Shown here: positions 55,251 through 64,000 of the stretch, piece by piece
Layout of the letters: the number at the start of each line of letters is the position of its first letter
How positions within the stretch are numbered: position 1 is the first letter of the stretch
Assembly (NCBI RefSeq): GCF_015223355.1
Contig: NZ_JADFFK010000002.1
Location: 248,001-312,000, forward strand
Direction of reading: 5' to 3'
DNA length: 64,000 nt
Source of the DNA: Salipiger mangrovisoli
Lineage (GTDB): Bacteria > Pseudomonadota > Alphaproteobacteria > Rhodobacterales > Rhodobacteraceae
Translations under genes and position numbers: made by a program
Notes under the pieces: generated by a model
Databases searched by the model: none
What the model was told of the DNA's origin: nothing
The model's input: the letters and a program-made list of their open reading frames with translations, nothing else

Positions 55251-56042
55251 TCACTCCGCCAGAAGCGGCAGGATCAGCGAGAACAGCTCTCCCTGCGAGG
55301 AGATTCCGCATTTGCGGTAGAGCTGCTTGCGGAAGACCTTGATCGTCTGCGGGCTCAGGTCGAGCCGGAGAGCGATCGAAACCGTGGAATGCCCCCGCAG
55401 GATCAGCAGCGCGACCTCGGCCTGCCGCGGGCTGAGACCGATGCGGTGCTGCTCCTGCAGCGCGTCTATCAACCTTTGAGTGAGGGCGGCGTCCGTGTAG
55501 TCGCCCGAAGACGACAGGCCGCCCCATTGCTTTTCGCACAATCCGCAGGCAATCGGTGCTATTTTTTGGGCAAGCTCCATGTCGCGCGGCGAAAAACTGC
55601 GGCCGGACGAGGCGTCGCGGCCAAGGCAGACATGCACGGATACCCCCTCGGCGGGATTGGCCACATAGGCGATCTCATCGATCAGCGTGGTGCGCCGGTA
55701 ATAAGCCGCGAAGTACTCGTTCCGGAGGAAGGCGTCGGGCGCGATGTCGCGCAGCCGGTAGAGCCCTGACGGCACCTTGCGCACATGCAGGTCGTGAAAG
55801 GGGTCTAGGAGGTAAGCACCTGAAAGATAATCTACTTCCAGCCTCTCATGCACCTTGGGTTCGCGCGATTGGGTGAACAGGACCTGCGGCTTTCTCGCCT
55901 GGAAATAGGCCAGCATCGTGGTGTTGTCGATGTCGTAGCTGAGGGTGAGCCAGCGGTAGAGCGCTGCGGCGAACTCGTCGGTTCCCAGCGCGCAGATCGC
56001 GCCCCCCAGTTGCGCCTCGGGGCTGCCTGCAAGCTGCTCCAT
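55251..56042 (-). CDS. LuxR-type HTH transcriptional regulator of the polyamine locus
   Basis: A 263-residue regulator with a C-terminal LuxR-type helix-turn-helix (about 198-258; GLSPRQAEVALLILRGHSTVSIALRLDLSPQTIKVFRKQLYRKCG) and an N-terminal sensor region (about 1-180) in which I do not recognise an acyl-homoserine-lactone pocket. The ATG at 56042 follows AAAGAGG. It is divergent from the polyamine transporter operon with 87 bases between and an operator-like palindrome in that gap, so it is probably the local regulator. The ligand may be a polyamine, by inference. Confidence 0.85.
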   Translation of the reverse strand: MEQLAGSPEAQLGGAICALGTDEFAAALYRWLTLSYDIDNTTMLAYFQARKPQVLFTQSREPKVHERLEVDYLSGAYLLDPFHDLHVRKVPSGLYRLRDIAPDAFLRNEYFAAYYRRTTLIDEIAYVANPAEGVSVHVCLGRDASSGRSFSPRDMELAQKIAPIACGLCEKQWGGLSSSGDYTDAALTQRLIDALQEQHRIGLSPRQAEVALLILRGHSTVSIALRLDLSPQTIKVFRKQLYRKCGISSQGELFSLILPLLAE

Positions 56043-56054
56043 TATACCTCTTTG

Positions 56055-56068
56055 GGGGTATATACCCC
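56055..56068. promoter_or_regulatory. Operator candidate between the LuxR-type gene and potA
   Basis: GGGGTATATACCCC is a perfect 14-base palindrome 13 bases upstream of the regulator start codon. A half-site GGGGTATA recurs at 56107-56114, 16 bases before the potA-like start codon. Spacing to both genes fits shared control. Confidence 0.6.
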
Positions 56069-56129
56069 TCGTTTCGCCAGTTCTTAGCCTGACATTCGAG
56101 AAACCGGGGGTATAGGGCAAGGGGATTCG

Positions 56130-57214
<1,085 letters not shown>

Positions 57215-57215
<1 letters not shown>

Positions 57216-58132
57216 TGGCCGGAGGCGCGCCGGGCGGCGCTTCCAAGTCGGAGATCTACAAGGGCAACGGGCCGCGGCTGCTGCTGCCGGCATGGATCTT
57301 CATCGGGGTGTTCCTCGTCGCCCCGGTGGCGATCATGGCGATCTACTCCTTCCTGACCAAGGAATTTCGCGGCGGGGTCATCTGGGAGTTCACCCTTGCC
57401 GCCTATGACCAGTTCTTCCTCGACCGGGGGCTCTTCGGCGACGAGCCGCCGAGCATCGAGTGGACCTACATCGGCATCTTCTGGCGCTCGATCTGGCAGG
57501 CGGGCCTTGCCACGGTGCTCTGCCTGCTGATCGGCTTCCCGACGGCCTGGTTCATCGCCACGCGCGACGTCAAGGAGCGCTCGGTCTGGCTGTTCCTGAT
57601 CACCGTGCCCTACTGGGTGAACCTGCTGATCCGCACCGTGTCGATGAAGTTCCTGATCCGCGACACCGGGCCGCTGAACGAGCTGCTGCTGGCGCTCGGG
57701 GTGATCGACACGCCGCTGGCGCTGGTGAACACCAATTTCGCCGTGCAGCTGGGTCTGTTCTACAGCTACCTGCCGTTCATGGTGCTGCCGATCTACGCCG
57801 CGGTCGAGCGTTACGACTTCTCGATGTCCGAGGCGGCGGCGGACCTCTACGCCAGCAGCTGGGCGACGCTGCGGCTGGTGATCCTGCCGGTGGTGAAGCC
57901 GGGGATCGTGGCGGGCTGCATCCTCGTCTTCGTGCCCTCGCTGGGGGCGTTCCTTGCGCCAGACCTGCTGGGTGGGGCCAAGACCTTCATGATCGGCTCG
58001 CTGATCGAGGAGCAGTTCAAGGGCGCGGCGGGCAACTGGCCGTTCGGCGCGGCCGCCTCGATGATCCTGCTGACCATCGTCATGGGCGTGCTGCTGGTGC
58101 ACGCGCGGGCACAGACGAAGGGAGAGCGGTGA
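57215..58132 (+). CDS. potB: Polyamine ABC transporter permease (PotB type)
   Basis: Inner-membrane channel subunit of 305 residues with about six transmembrane segments and the EAA loop ([26 protein letters not shown]) that contacts the ATPase. One-base overlap with potA-like and with the next permease keeps the three subunits coupled. Confidence 0.9.
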
Positions 58133-58941
58133 TGGCCAAACCCGTCGACCTGCGCCGCTTCACCGGCTTCCGCGCGATCACCTGGCTCTGCCTCTTCGTG
58201 CTCTACGCGCCGCTGGTGATCGTGGCGATCTACAGCTTCAACGACAGCACCTCGATCACCCGCTGGGGCGGCTTCTCGCTGAAGTGGTACGTCGATGTCT
58301 TCACCGGCCCCGAGGCGCCGAAGTTCCGCGACGCGGCGATCAACAGCTTCACCATCGCCATCGGCGCCGCGGTCTGCGCGACGCTGATTGCCACCGCCGC
58401 CGCCGTCGCGATGAACCGGGCCGGGCGCTTCCGGGGCAAGACCGCCAGCCTCGCGCTGATCAACCTGCCGCTGATGGTGCCCGAGATCGTCACCGCCGTG
58501 GCCTCGCTGGTGTTCTTCATCACCATCGGCTTCAAGACCGGGCTTCTGACCATCTTCATCGCGCATATCGTGTTCTGCATCCCCTTTGCCTACCTGCCGA
58601 TCTCGGCGCGGATGCAGAGCGTGCCGGACACCTACGAGCAGGCGGCGATGGACCTCTACGCGACGCCATGGGAGGCGTTCCGGCTGGTGCTGCTGCCGCT
58701 GATGGTGCCGGGGATCCTCTCGGGGTTCCTGCTGGCCTTCATCATCTCGCTCGACGATTTCCTGATCACGAACTTCGTCAAGGGCGCCGGGGTCGAGACC
58801 CTGCCCACGGCGATCTTCGGATCGGTCAAACAGGGCATCAAGCCCAACATCATGGCCATATCGACCCTGCTTCTGGGGGTCTCGGTGGTTTTCGTCACGC
58901 TCTCCTGGATCATCGGGCGGGCGGGGCAGTCCAAACGATAA
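58132..58941 (+). CDS. potC: Polyamine ABC transporter permease (PotC type)
   Basis: Second channel subunit, 269 residues, about six transmembrane segments and EAA loop ([26 protein letters not shown]). The [19 protein letters not shown] segment near residue 32 is the PotC/YdcV-type N-terminal loop. Starts at the ATG 58132, overlapping the previous stop. Confidence 0.9.
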   Translation: MAKPVDLRRFTGFRAITWLCLFVLYAPLVIVAIYSFNDSTSITRWGGFSLKWYVDVFTGPEAPKFRDAAINSFTIAIGAAVCATLIATAAAVAMNRAGRFRGKTASLALINLPLMVPEIVTAVASLVFFITIGFKTGLLTIFIAHIVFCIPFAYLPISARMQSVPDTYEQAAMDLYATPWEAFRLVLLPLMVPGILSGFLLAFIISLDDFLITNFVKGAGVETLPTAIFGSVKQGIKPNIMAISTLLLGVSVVFVTLSWIIGRAGQSKR

Positions 58942-58985
58942 AAACCAAAGAAAACATCCAACAGACCAACAGCGGAGACTTTGAC

Positions 58986-60011
58986 ATGAAGACCTTCCTC
59001 ACCACGTCCGTGCTGGCGCTGTCGCTGGCAACCGGTGCCAGCGCCGAGGGCAAGCTCTCGCTCTACCACTGGTTCGAGTACATCCCGCAGGAGCTGCTCG
59101 ACAAGTTCGCCGCCGAATACGACGTCGAGGTGACCATGGACACCTTTGACAGCAACGAGGCGCTTCTGGCCGCGCTGAAGGCGGGCAAGATGGGCAGCTA
59201 CGATCTGGCCGTGCCGGGCGACTACATGGTCAAGATCATGGGTGACGAGGGCATGCTCGACACCTTCGAGCCGAGTGAACTGAGCAATTTCGGCAATATC
59301 GAAGACAGGTGGCTGGACGTCGATTTCGATCCGGGCCGCAAGTCGTCGATCCCCTACCAGTGGGGCTCGACCTCCTTCTCGGTGAACAAGGAGGTCTACG
59401 ACGGCCCGCTCGACAGCCTGTCGCTGATCTTCGAGCCGCCCGCCGAGCTGAAGGGCAAGATCAACGTGCTCGACACCTCGGGCGAAACGCTGACGCTGGC
59501 CTCGCTCTACCTCGGCATCCCGCAGTGCAGCTCGGACCGAGAGCAGCTCAAGCAGCTCAACGCGCTTGTGCAGGGCGCGAAAGCCGACTGGGCGAGCTTC
59601 GGCTCTGACGTGGCCAAGGACGTGCTGGTCTCGGGCGATGCGGCGGCGGGCATGATCTGGTCGGGCTTCTCGGCCAAGGCCCGCGCCGAGGGCGCGCCCA
59701 TCGAATACGTCTTCCCCAAGGAAGGCATGATCGTGTGGATGGACAACGTGGTGCTGCTGAAGGACGCGCCGAACCGTGACAACGCGCTGAAGTTCATGGA
59801 CTTCCTGCTCGAGCCCGAGAATGCCGCGGCGGTCACCAACTACGCGCAATACACCGCCGGCGTGAAGGGCGTGGAGGAGTTCCTCGACCCCGAGGTTGCC
59901 AATTCCCCGGAATCGAACCCGCCCGCGGATGCCAAGGGCGTCTTCGTCGAAGCCTGCGCGCAGGACGTGCAGGAAATGTACGACGCGATCTGGACCAACC
60001 TGAAGAAGTGA
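58986..60011 (+). CDS. potD: Polyamine ABC transporter substrate-binding protein (PotD/F type)
   Basis: Periplasmic binding protein of 341 residues with signal peptide (cleavage after ASA, about residue 20) and the LYHWFEYIPQELLDKFAAEYDVEV start and DLAVPGDYMV segment of PotD/PotF proteins. Acidic and aromatic residues expected to hold diamines are present, but which polyamine is preferred cannot be read. Gene order (ATPase, two permeases, binding protein) is the common one. Confidence 0.9.
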   Translation: MKTFLTTSVLALSLATGASAEGKLSLYHWFEYIPQELLDKFAAEYDVEVTMDTFDSNEALLAALKAGKMGSYDLAVPGDYMVKIMGDEGMLDTFEPSELSNFGNIEDRWLDVDFDPGRKSSIPYQWGSTSFSVNKEVYDGPLDSLSLIFEPPAELKGKINVLDTSGETLTLASLYLGIPQCSSDREQLKQLNALVQGAKADWASFGSDVAKDVLVSGDAAAGMIWSGFSAKARAEGAPIEYVFPKEGMIVWMDNVVLLKDAPNRDNALKFMDFLLEPENAAAVTNYAQYTAGVKGVEEFLDPEVANSPESNPPADAKGVFVEACAQDVQEMYDAIWTNLKK

Positions 60012-60025
60012 TCGGCTGATCCGTG

Positions 60026-60790
60026 ATGATGAAGCTTGCCCTCTACCAGGGTCCGCCGATCGGCGGTGATCTCGAGGCGGGGTTCTCCCGCCTCGAGGCG
60101 CAACTCGCGGCCGCCGCAGCCGCCGGGGCGCGGTTGCTGATCGCGCCCGAGCTCTTCCTGCCCGGCTACAACCGGCCCGACCTGCACGGCACCCTGTCGC
60201 AGCCGCGCGGCGGGGCGTGGTGCCAGCGTCTTTCGGCCATGGCGCGGGCCGCCGGATGCGGACTCTGCCTCGGCTGGGCCGAGCGCTACGGCGACACGGT
60301 CTACAATTCGGCCACCTGCTGGGATGCCGCCGGCACCGAGGTCGGCCATTACCGCAAGATCCAGCTCTTCGGCCCGATGGAGAAGGCCAGCTTTGCTCCG
60401 GGCGATGCCTATTGCCTGTTCGAGCTTGAGGGTCTTAAGACCTCGATGCTGATCTGCTACGACGTGGAATTCGCGCCGCACGTGAGGGCGCTCGCCGAAC
60501 GCGGGGCCGAGCTGATCCTCGTGCCCACCGCCAACCCGGCGGGCTTCGAGCATGTCTCCAACATCTTCGTGCCTGCCCGCGCGGCGGAGTCGGGCGTCAC
60601 CATTGCCTACGCGAACTTCTGCGGCACCGATGATGGGCTGGAGTTCGGCGGAAATTCCGTCATCGCCACCCCCGACGCCCGGCTCATCGCGAAGGCCGGG
60701 ACCGGCGAGACGCTGTTGATCGCCGAGGTCGGCGCGCCCATCGCGCCCGAGCTCCGCTCCACCCAAATCCAGGACTACAGGGAGGTCTAA
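60026..60790 (+). CDS. Carbon-nitrogen hydrolase (nitrilase superfamily)
   Basis: A 254-residue amidase with the catalytic triad E42 (APELFLPGYN), K111 (HYRKIQLFG) and C144 (LICYDVEFAPHVR). Within a polyamine import and transamination operon a role in opening amide or carbamoyl derivatives of polyamines, similar to N-carbamoylputrescine amidase, or an omega-amidase acting on transaminated products is plausible. Start codons GTG 60023, ATG 60026 and ATG 60029 are consecutive; I take 60026. Confidence 0.85.
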   Translation: MMKLALYQGPPIGGDLEAGFSRLEAQLAAAAAAGARLLIAPELFLPGYNRPDLHGTLSQPRGGAWCQRLSAMARAAGCGLCLGWAERYGDTVYNSATCWDAAGTEVGHYRKIQLFGPMEKASFAPGDAYCLFELEGLKTSMLICYDVEFAPHVRALAERGAELILVPTANPAGFEHVSNIFVPARAAESGVTIAYANFCGTDDGLEFGGNSVIATPDARLIAKAGTGETLLIAEVGAPIAPELRSTQIQDYREV

Positions 60791-60793
60791 CCC

Positions 60794-62158
60794 ATGTCGC
60801 TCGATCTCGACATTTCCACCGACGGCGTGCTCACCGCCGACACCAACCTCGTGCAGAGCTGGGCCGATCTCAACGCGCTCAAGCAGTCGGGCGCGCGCAC
60901 GGTCATCGTCAGCGCCGAGGGCGCCATGGTGCGCGACAGCGAGGGCAACGAGCTGATCGACGGCATCGGCGGGCTGTGGTGCGTCAACGCCGGGCACCGC
61001 CGCACCGAGATCATCGACGCGATCAAGGAGCAGCTCGACACGCTCGACTTCTACTCGACCTTCTACAACTTCACCCACCCCGCGGCGGCTGCGCTGGCGG
61101 TGAAGCTGGCCGAGCTGGCGCCGGGGAACCTCAACAAGGTGCACTTCGGCAACTCCGGCTCGGTCGCCAACGAGACCGCGATCCGCATCCTGCACCACTA
61201 CTACAACCGCCTTGGACAGCCGCAGAAGAAGCGCATCCTGTCGCGCCACGGTGCATACCACGGTTCGACCAACCTCGCGGTGGCGATGACCACCCCGGGC
61301 TATTCCGAGGGTTGGGACAAGTCCGGTGAGCTGGTGCATCACCTGCGCTGCCCGCACCACTGGCGCGAGGGCGGCGAGATGACCGAGGCGGAGTTCCTCG
61401 GCGCGCTGAAGCAGGACCTGCTCGACACCATCCAGCATTACGGTGCCGAGACCATCGCCTGCATGATCGCCGAGCCGATCATGGGCGCCGGCGGCGTCAT
61501 CGTGCCGCCCGAGGGCTACCACACCGAGATGGCCGCGATCTGCCGCGCCCATGACATCAAATACGTGACCGACGAGGTGGTGACCGCCTTTGGCCGGCTC
61601 GGGCATTTCTTCGCCTCGAAGGATGTCTTCGGCGTGCAGCCCGACATCATCAACACCGCCAAGGGGCTCACCTCGGGCTACCAGCCGCTCTCGGCCACAA
61701 TCATGTCGGACGAGATCCACGAGGTGATCTCGGGCCCGGGCGGCATGTTCTTCCACGGCATGACCTACTCGGGTCACCCGGCCGCCGCCGCCGCCGGGCT
61801 GGCCAATATCGCGCTGATGGAGCGCGAGCGGATCCCCGAGCGGGTGCGCACCTCGGGCAAGACCTTCGAGGGGCTGCTGCGCCAGCTCGAGGCGTTCGAC
61901 ATCGTCGGCGAGGTGCGCGGCAGCCACTTCATGATCGGCATCGAGTTCGTGAAGGACAAGGCAACCAAGACCCCCTTCGCCCCCGAGGAGCTCATCGGCC
62001 TGCGCGTTGCGCGCGAGGCGCAGAAGCGCGGGCTGATCGCGCGGCCGCTGGGAAATATCCTGATCCTGTCGCCGACGCTGATCATGGATGACGCGATGAT
62101 CGGCCGGGTTGCGGACATCCTGCGCGACAGCATTGCCGCATTGCAGAGCAGCCTGTGA
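60794..62158 (+). CDS. Class III aminotransferase, putrescine-pyruvate type
   Basis: A 454-residue PLP-dependent omega-aminotransferase. Schiff-base lysine K290 in INTAKGLTSGYQPLSA, the DEVVTAFGR aspartate motif, and GNSGSVANETAIRILHHYY in the PLP-phosphate cup. Overall pattern resembles SpuC-like putrescine:pyruvate transaminases, which form 4-aminobutyraldehyde; beta-alanine:pyruvate type is an alternative. GGGAGG precedes the ATG three bases after the amidase stop. It completes the LuxR-controlled polyamine unit. Confidence 0.88.
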   Translation: MSLDLDISTDGVLTADTNLVQSWADLNALKQSGARTVIVSAEGAMVRDSEGNELIDGIGGLWCVNAGHRRTEIIDAIKEQLDTLDFYSTFYNFTHPAAAALAVKLAELAPGNLNKVHFGNSGSVANETAIRILHHYYNRLGQPQKKRILSRHGAYHGSTNLAVAMTTPGYSEGWDKSGELVHHLRCPHHWREGGEMTEAEFLGALKQDLLDTIQHYGAETIACMIAEPIMGAGGVIVPPEGYHTEMAAICRAHDIKYVTDEVVTAFGRLGHFFASKDVFGVQPDIINTAKGLTSGYQPLSATIMSDEIHEVISGPGGMFFHGMTYSGHPAAAAAGLANIALMERERIPERVRTSGKTFEGLLRQLEAFDIVGEVRGSHFMIGIEFVKDKATKTPFAPEELIGLRVAREAQKRGLIARPLGNILILSPTLIMDDAMIGRVADILRDSIAALQSSL

Positions 62159-62171
62159 CAAATTGACCTCG

Positions 62172-62194
62172 AGCGGGGCGTGCAGCGTCCCGCT
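62172..62194 (+). terminator. Weak hairpin after the aminotransferase gene
   Basis: AGCGGGGCG and CGTCCCGCT pair around TGCAG with one wobble pair; no T-run follows. Possibly the end of the polyamine operon. Confidence 0.35.
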
Positions 62195-62251
62195 TGCGGC
62201 TCACCTGTGGTAAGGGTGGGCAGAACTATCCTGCTTGGAAGGAGCCCAGAC

Positions 62252-62980
62252 ATGGATAAGCCGACCCCCCGCAAGACCACCAAGCGTAGCCAGTCGACCT
62301 CGTCGCGGGGCAGCATGAGCCGCCGCCGGACGCCGGTGAAACCTGCCGAGGTTGCCCCGGCCAAGGCCGCAACTTCCGTGACAAAAGAGACATCTGAGGC
62401 GGTCGTTCCCGCGCCCGCAGCCATGGCCCAGACGCCGAAAACCGAGCCCGCCGCGCCGGTGGAGCCCGTGACCGCCGAGGTGGTCGCACCCGCGGAGGAG
62501 CCCCGCGTCGCCTCGCCCGTGCAGGAAGCGGAACCCGCCGAATCGCGCCAGCCGGTGGCCAAGGCTGCGACGCCGAAACGGCCCGCGCCGAAGCCCGCTG
62601 CAAAGCCGGCATCCCTGGCAGCCGCCAAGCCGTCCCGGCAGGCTTCAGGGGAAGCCCCACAGAAGCCCTCCGTCACACCCGCGATGGCGACCACAGAGGC
62701 TCCGGCGGAGCGCATGGTGCGGGTCAGTTGGAACCTTGAGCCTTATGCCGCCACCGCCCTGGTCGACACGATGCTCGACATCGGTGCGGAGTTGCAGAGC
62801 TTCACCGCGGACCGCGTGCGCGCGGATGTGGCAACGCAGCACAAGATGCTGCACTGCAAGTCGCCGGCGGAGCTGATCCACATCCAGAGCGCCTTTTTCC
62901 AGAAGGCGAGCGAGGACTATCGCGCGCATTGGGGCAGGTTGGCCGAACTTGGCGGCAAGCTGACCGTCTTCCCCAGCTGA
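62252..62980 (+). CDS. Phasin-like protein with Ala/Pro/Lys-rich N-terminus
   Basis: A 242-residue protein. Residues 1-165 are low-complexity, rich in Ala, Pro, Lys, Thr and Glu (PAPKPAAKPASLAAAKPS), while about 170-242 (VDTMLDIGAELQSFTADRVRADVATQHKMLHCKSPAELIHIQSAFFQKASEDYRAHWGRLAEL) has the helical phasin pattern. Phasins coat polyhydroxyalkanoate granules; the basic N-terminal tail resembles DNA-binding histone-like tails seen in some phasins. GGAAGGAG precedes the ATG. No polyhydroxyalkanoate synthase gene is nearby. Confidence 0.78.
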   Translation: MDKPTPRKTTKRSQSTSSRGSMSRRRTPVKPAEVAPAKAATSVTKETSEAVVPAPAAMAQTPKTEPAAPVEPVTAEVVAPAEEPRVASPVQEAEPAESRQPVAKAATPKRPAPKPAAKPASLAAAKPSRQASGEAPQKPSVTPAMATTEAPAERMVRVSWNLEPYAATALVDTMLDIGAELQSFTADRVRADVATQHKMLHCKSPAELIHIQSAFFQKASEDYRAHWGRLAELGGKLTVFPS

Positions 62981-62991
62981 GGGGAACCCAT

Positions 62992-63020
62992 GCGCCCCGC
63001 CCTGACGTCGGGTGGGGCGC
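62992..63020. terminator. GC hairpin between convergent genes
   Basis: GCGCCCCGCCC and GGGTGGGGCGC pair through 11 positions (one wobble) around TGACGTC. No T-run on either side, so termination would be weak or factor-dependent. Confidence 0.45.
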
Positions 63021-63034
63021 GACCTGACCCGCCC

Positions 63035-63898
63035 CTAGCGGTTCTGCTCCAGCAATCCTTCGAGGATCGGGCCCAACCTCCCGGCGATCTCCTCATGGGC
63101 AAGCGTGCTGAGCGACTCGGAAGCCGCCCCGGCCTCGAACTCGGCAAAGACCAGGCCCGCGGTGCCCGCAGCGAGGCTGGCGGGCGAAAGCGGCGCGTCG
63201 AGAAGCGCCGCTGCGCGCGGGCGCAGGGCCTCGATCATGCCGCGCTCGATGAAAAGCGGGGCGGGGGACAGCGCGTTGACATGGGTGTCCGGCGGCGGAT
63301 GACCGGCTGTCCAGAGCACCACCGCCCGCCCTCCGAGCAGGGTTAGCAGGTGCTTCATCCGCGCGACCCAGGCGATGCGCAGCTCGGCGGTGACCTCGGC
63401 AAACCGCTCCTCCGAGATCTCGCGCAGCCGGCCGAGCATATGCAGGGTGAAATGGAACTCGGTGAAATCCACCTCGGGGAAAAGCTGCTGAAGCCGGTCC
63501 GAGGCGCGCAGGAACCGGTCGTTGCGCCGCGGATGCACCCCGTAGAAGCGGTTCGACATGTTCTGCGCCCCCATCACCTGGATGACGCAGAGCTCGGCCC
63601 GCGCGGCCAGGTTCAGCACCGCCGGATCACCGAGGTATAGGTCTATGCCTGCGTTGACCACGCCGAGATTGACGCAGGGAATCCCCGGCCCCTCGACGCT
63701 GCCGCCGGTCGCGAGTGCCTGCTCGACCAATGCGGGGAACGGCGCCTCGACGAAGCGCCCAAAGGTCTCGGTGCCGCCAAGGAAGGCGAGGTAGCGGCCG
63801 TCCAACCCACGTTTCGGACCCCGGAACAGCAGCCGGGACTTGCCGTAGCGACACGGAAAATACTCCAGAGCACCCTGAAAGGACCCGGCAACGGACAT
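63035..63898 (-). CDS. DUF6473 family protein
   Basis: A 287-residue protein with the region LEYFPCRYGKSRLLFRGPKRGLDGRYLAFLGGTETFGRFVEAPFPALVE, which I associate with DUF6473 proteins of this family. A Rossmann-like or SGNH-like alternation of strands and helices follows, but no catalytic motif is certain. Start is ambiguous among ATG 63898, 63910 and 63922; I take 63898 because it gives MSVAGSFQGALEYF. Nothing that I can name lies in 63923-64000. Confidence 0.72.
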   Translation of the reverse strand: MSVAGSFQGALEYFPCRYGKSRLLFRGPKRGLDGRYLAFLGGTETFGRFVEAPFPALVEQALATGGSVEGPGIPCVNLGVVNAGIDLYLGDPAVLNLAARAELCVIQVMGAQNMSNRFYGVHPRRNDRFLRASDRLQQLFPEVDFTEFHFTLHMLGRLREISEERFAEVTAELRIAWVARMKHLLTLLGGRAVVLWTAGHPPPDTHVNALSPAPLFIERGMIEALRPRAAALLDAPLSPASLAAGTAGLVFAEFEAGAASESLSTLAHEEIAGRLGPILEGLLEQNR

Positions 63899-64000
63899 GA
63901 CGCCCCCCATTCTGATTCCCATTCACCCGGCATCAGGATCGGCCGCGCGCCCCAACAATTCGCTAATGCGAAAATCCGCGAAAAAATCGCCTGGCTTGTG

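Noticed and set aside
59840-62161. Minus-strand open frame of 773 codons opposite the amidase and aminotransferase genes
   Set aside because: Antisense to two genes with intact catalytic motifs; product is compositional.

Overview
The window is one continuous stretch of GC-rich alphaproteobacterial chromosome. Protein content points to the Roseobacter/Rhodobacter group (Rhodobacteraceae): a methylmalonyl-CoA epimerase followed by a DUF1467 protein, DUF6455 and DUF6473 proteins, a Hint-fold protein, a DctPQM TRAP transporter, a BglII-like nuclease beside an MT-A70 methyltransferase, and a leuS-lptE-holA cluster. The genus cannot be fixed from sequence alone. I see no tRNA, rRNA, CRISPR array, transposase or phage gene, so this is mostly core genome with small accessory patches.

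Layout. 0.2-3.4 kb: aspS with a BglII/BstYI-type endonuclease gene coupled to its stop codon, facing an MT-A70 adenine methyltransferase. 3.7-9.7 kb: hemerythrin protein, stand-alone receiver protein, mce-DUF1467, an EI24/CysZ-like membrane protein coupled to a nitroreductase, DUF167, a small unknown, an M48 lipoprotein protease and three tandem DUF6455 genes. 10-12.9 kb: TRAP transporter with a hairpin after dctP. 12.9-18 kb: gpmI, degenerate EnvC, CtpA, RppH and a secreted unknown. 18-25.8 kb: MltB-type transglycosylase, WYL regulator divergent from a GST, RNase R, Hint protein, dapE. 26-32.3 kb: dapC-like aminotransferase, ftsK, lolA, SLT lipoprotein. 32.4-39.1 kb: hspQ, threonine aldolase, YcgN-type protein, ribF, MocR regulator, YggS/PLPBP, TPR-sulfotransferase. 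39.2-46.7 kb: porin, DUF3576 lipoprotein, glycosyltransferase, leuS-lptE-holA. 46.7-51.9 kb: a frameshifted YrhK gene, pheS, rplT, rpmI, globin-like chemoreceptor, pyk. 52.1-55.2 kb: N-formylglutamate amidohydrolase, DUF1244, Rieske oxygenase, GST. 55.3-62.2 kb: a LuxR-type regulator divergent from a polyamine import and breakdown operon (potABCD-like ABC transporter, nitrilase-family amidase, class III aminotransferase). 62.2-64 kb: phasin-like protein and DUF6473.

Functional themes. Envelope building and remodelling recurs (CtpA, EnvC, two lytic transglycosylases, LolA, LptE, DapE/DapC, porin). Translation and RNA turnover are well represented (aspS, leuS, pheS, L20, L35, RppH, RNase R). 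The two most system-like units are the nuclease/methyltransferase pair and the LuxR-controlled polyamine locus.

Signals not explained by genes include a dispersed intergenic repeat with a TTCTTCTAGG...AAATATCCC core in at least five places, a 22-bp perfect palindrome over the porin stop codon, a palindromic operator candidate in the polyamine promoter region, nested dyads upstream of the formylglutamate amidohydrolase, and an inverted repeat upstream of the methyltransferase. None is a clearly new multi-gene system. The strongest candidates for follow-up are the repeat family, the DUF6455 triplet and the aspS-coupled nuclease.
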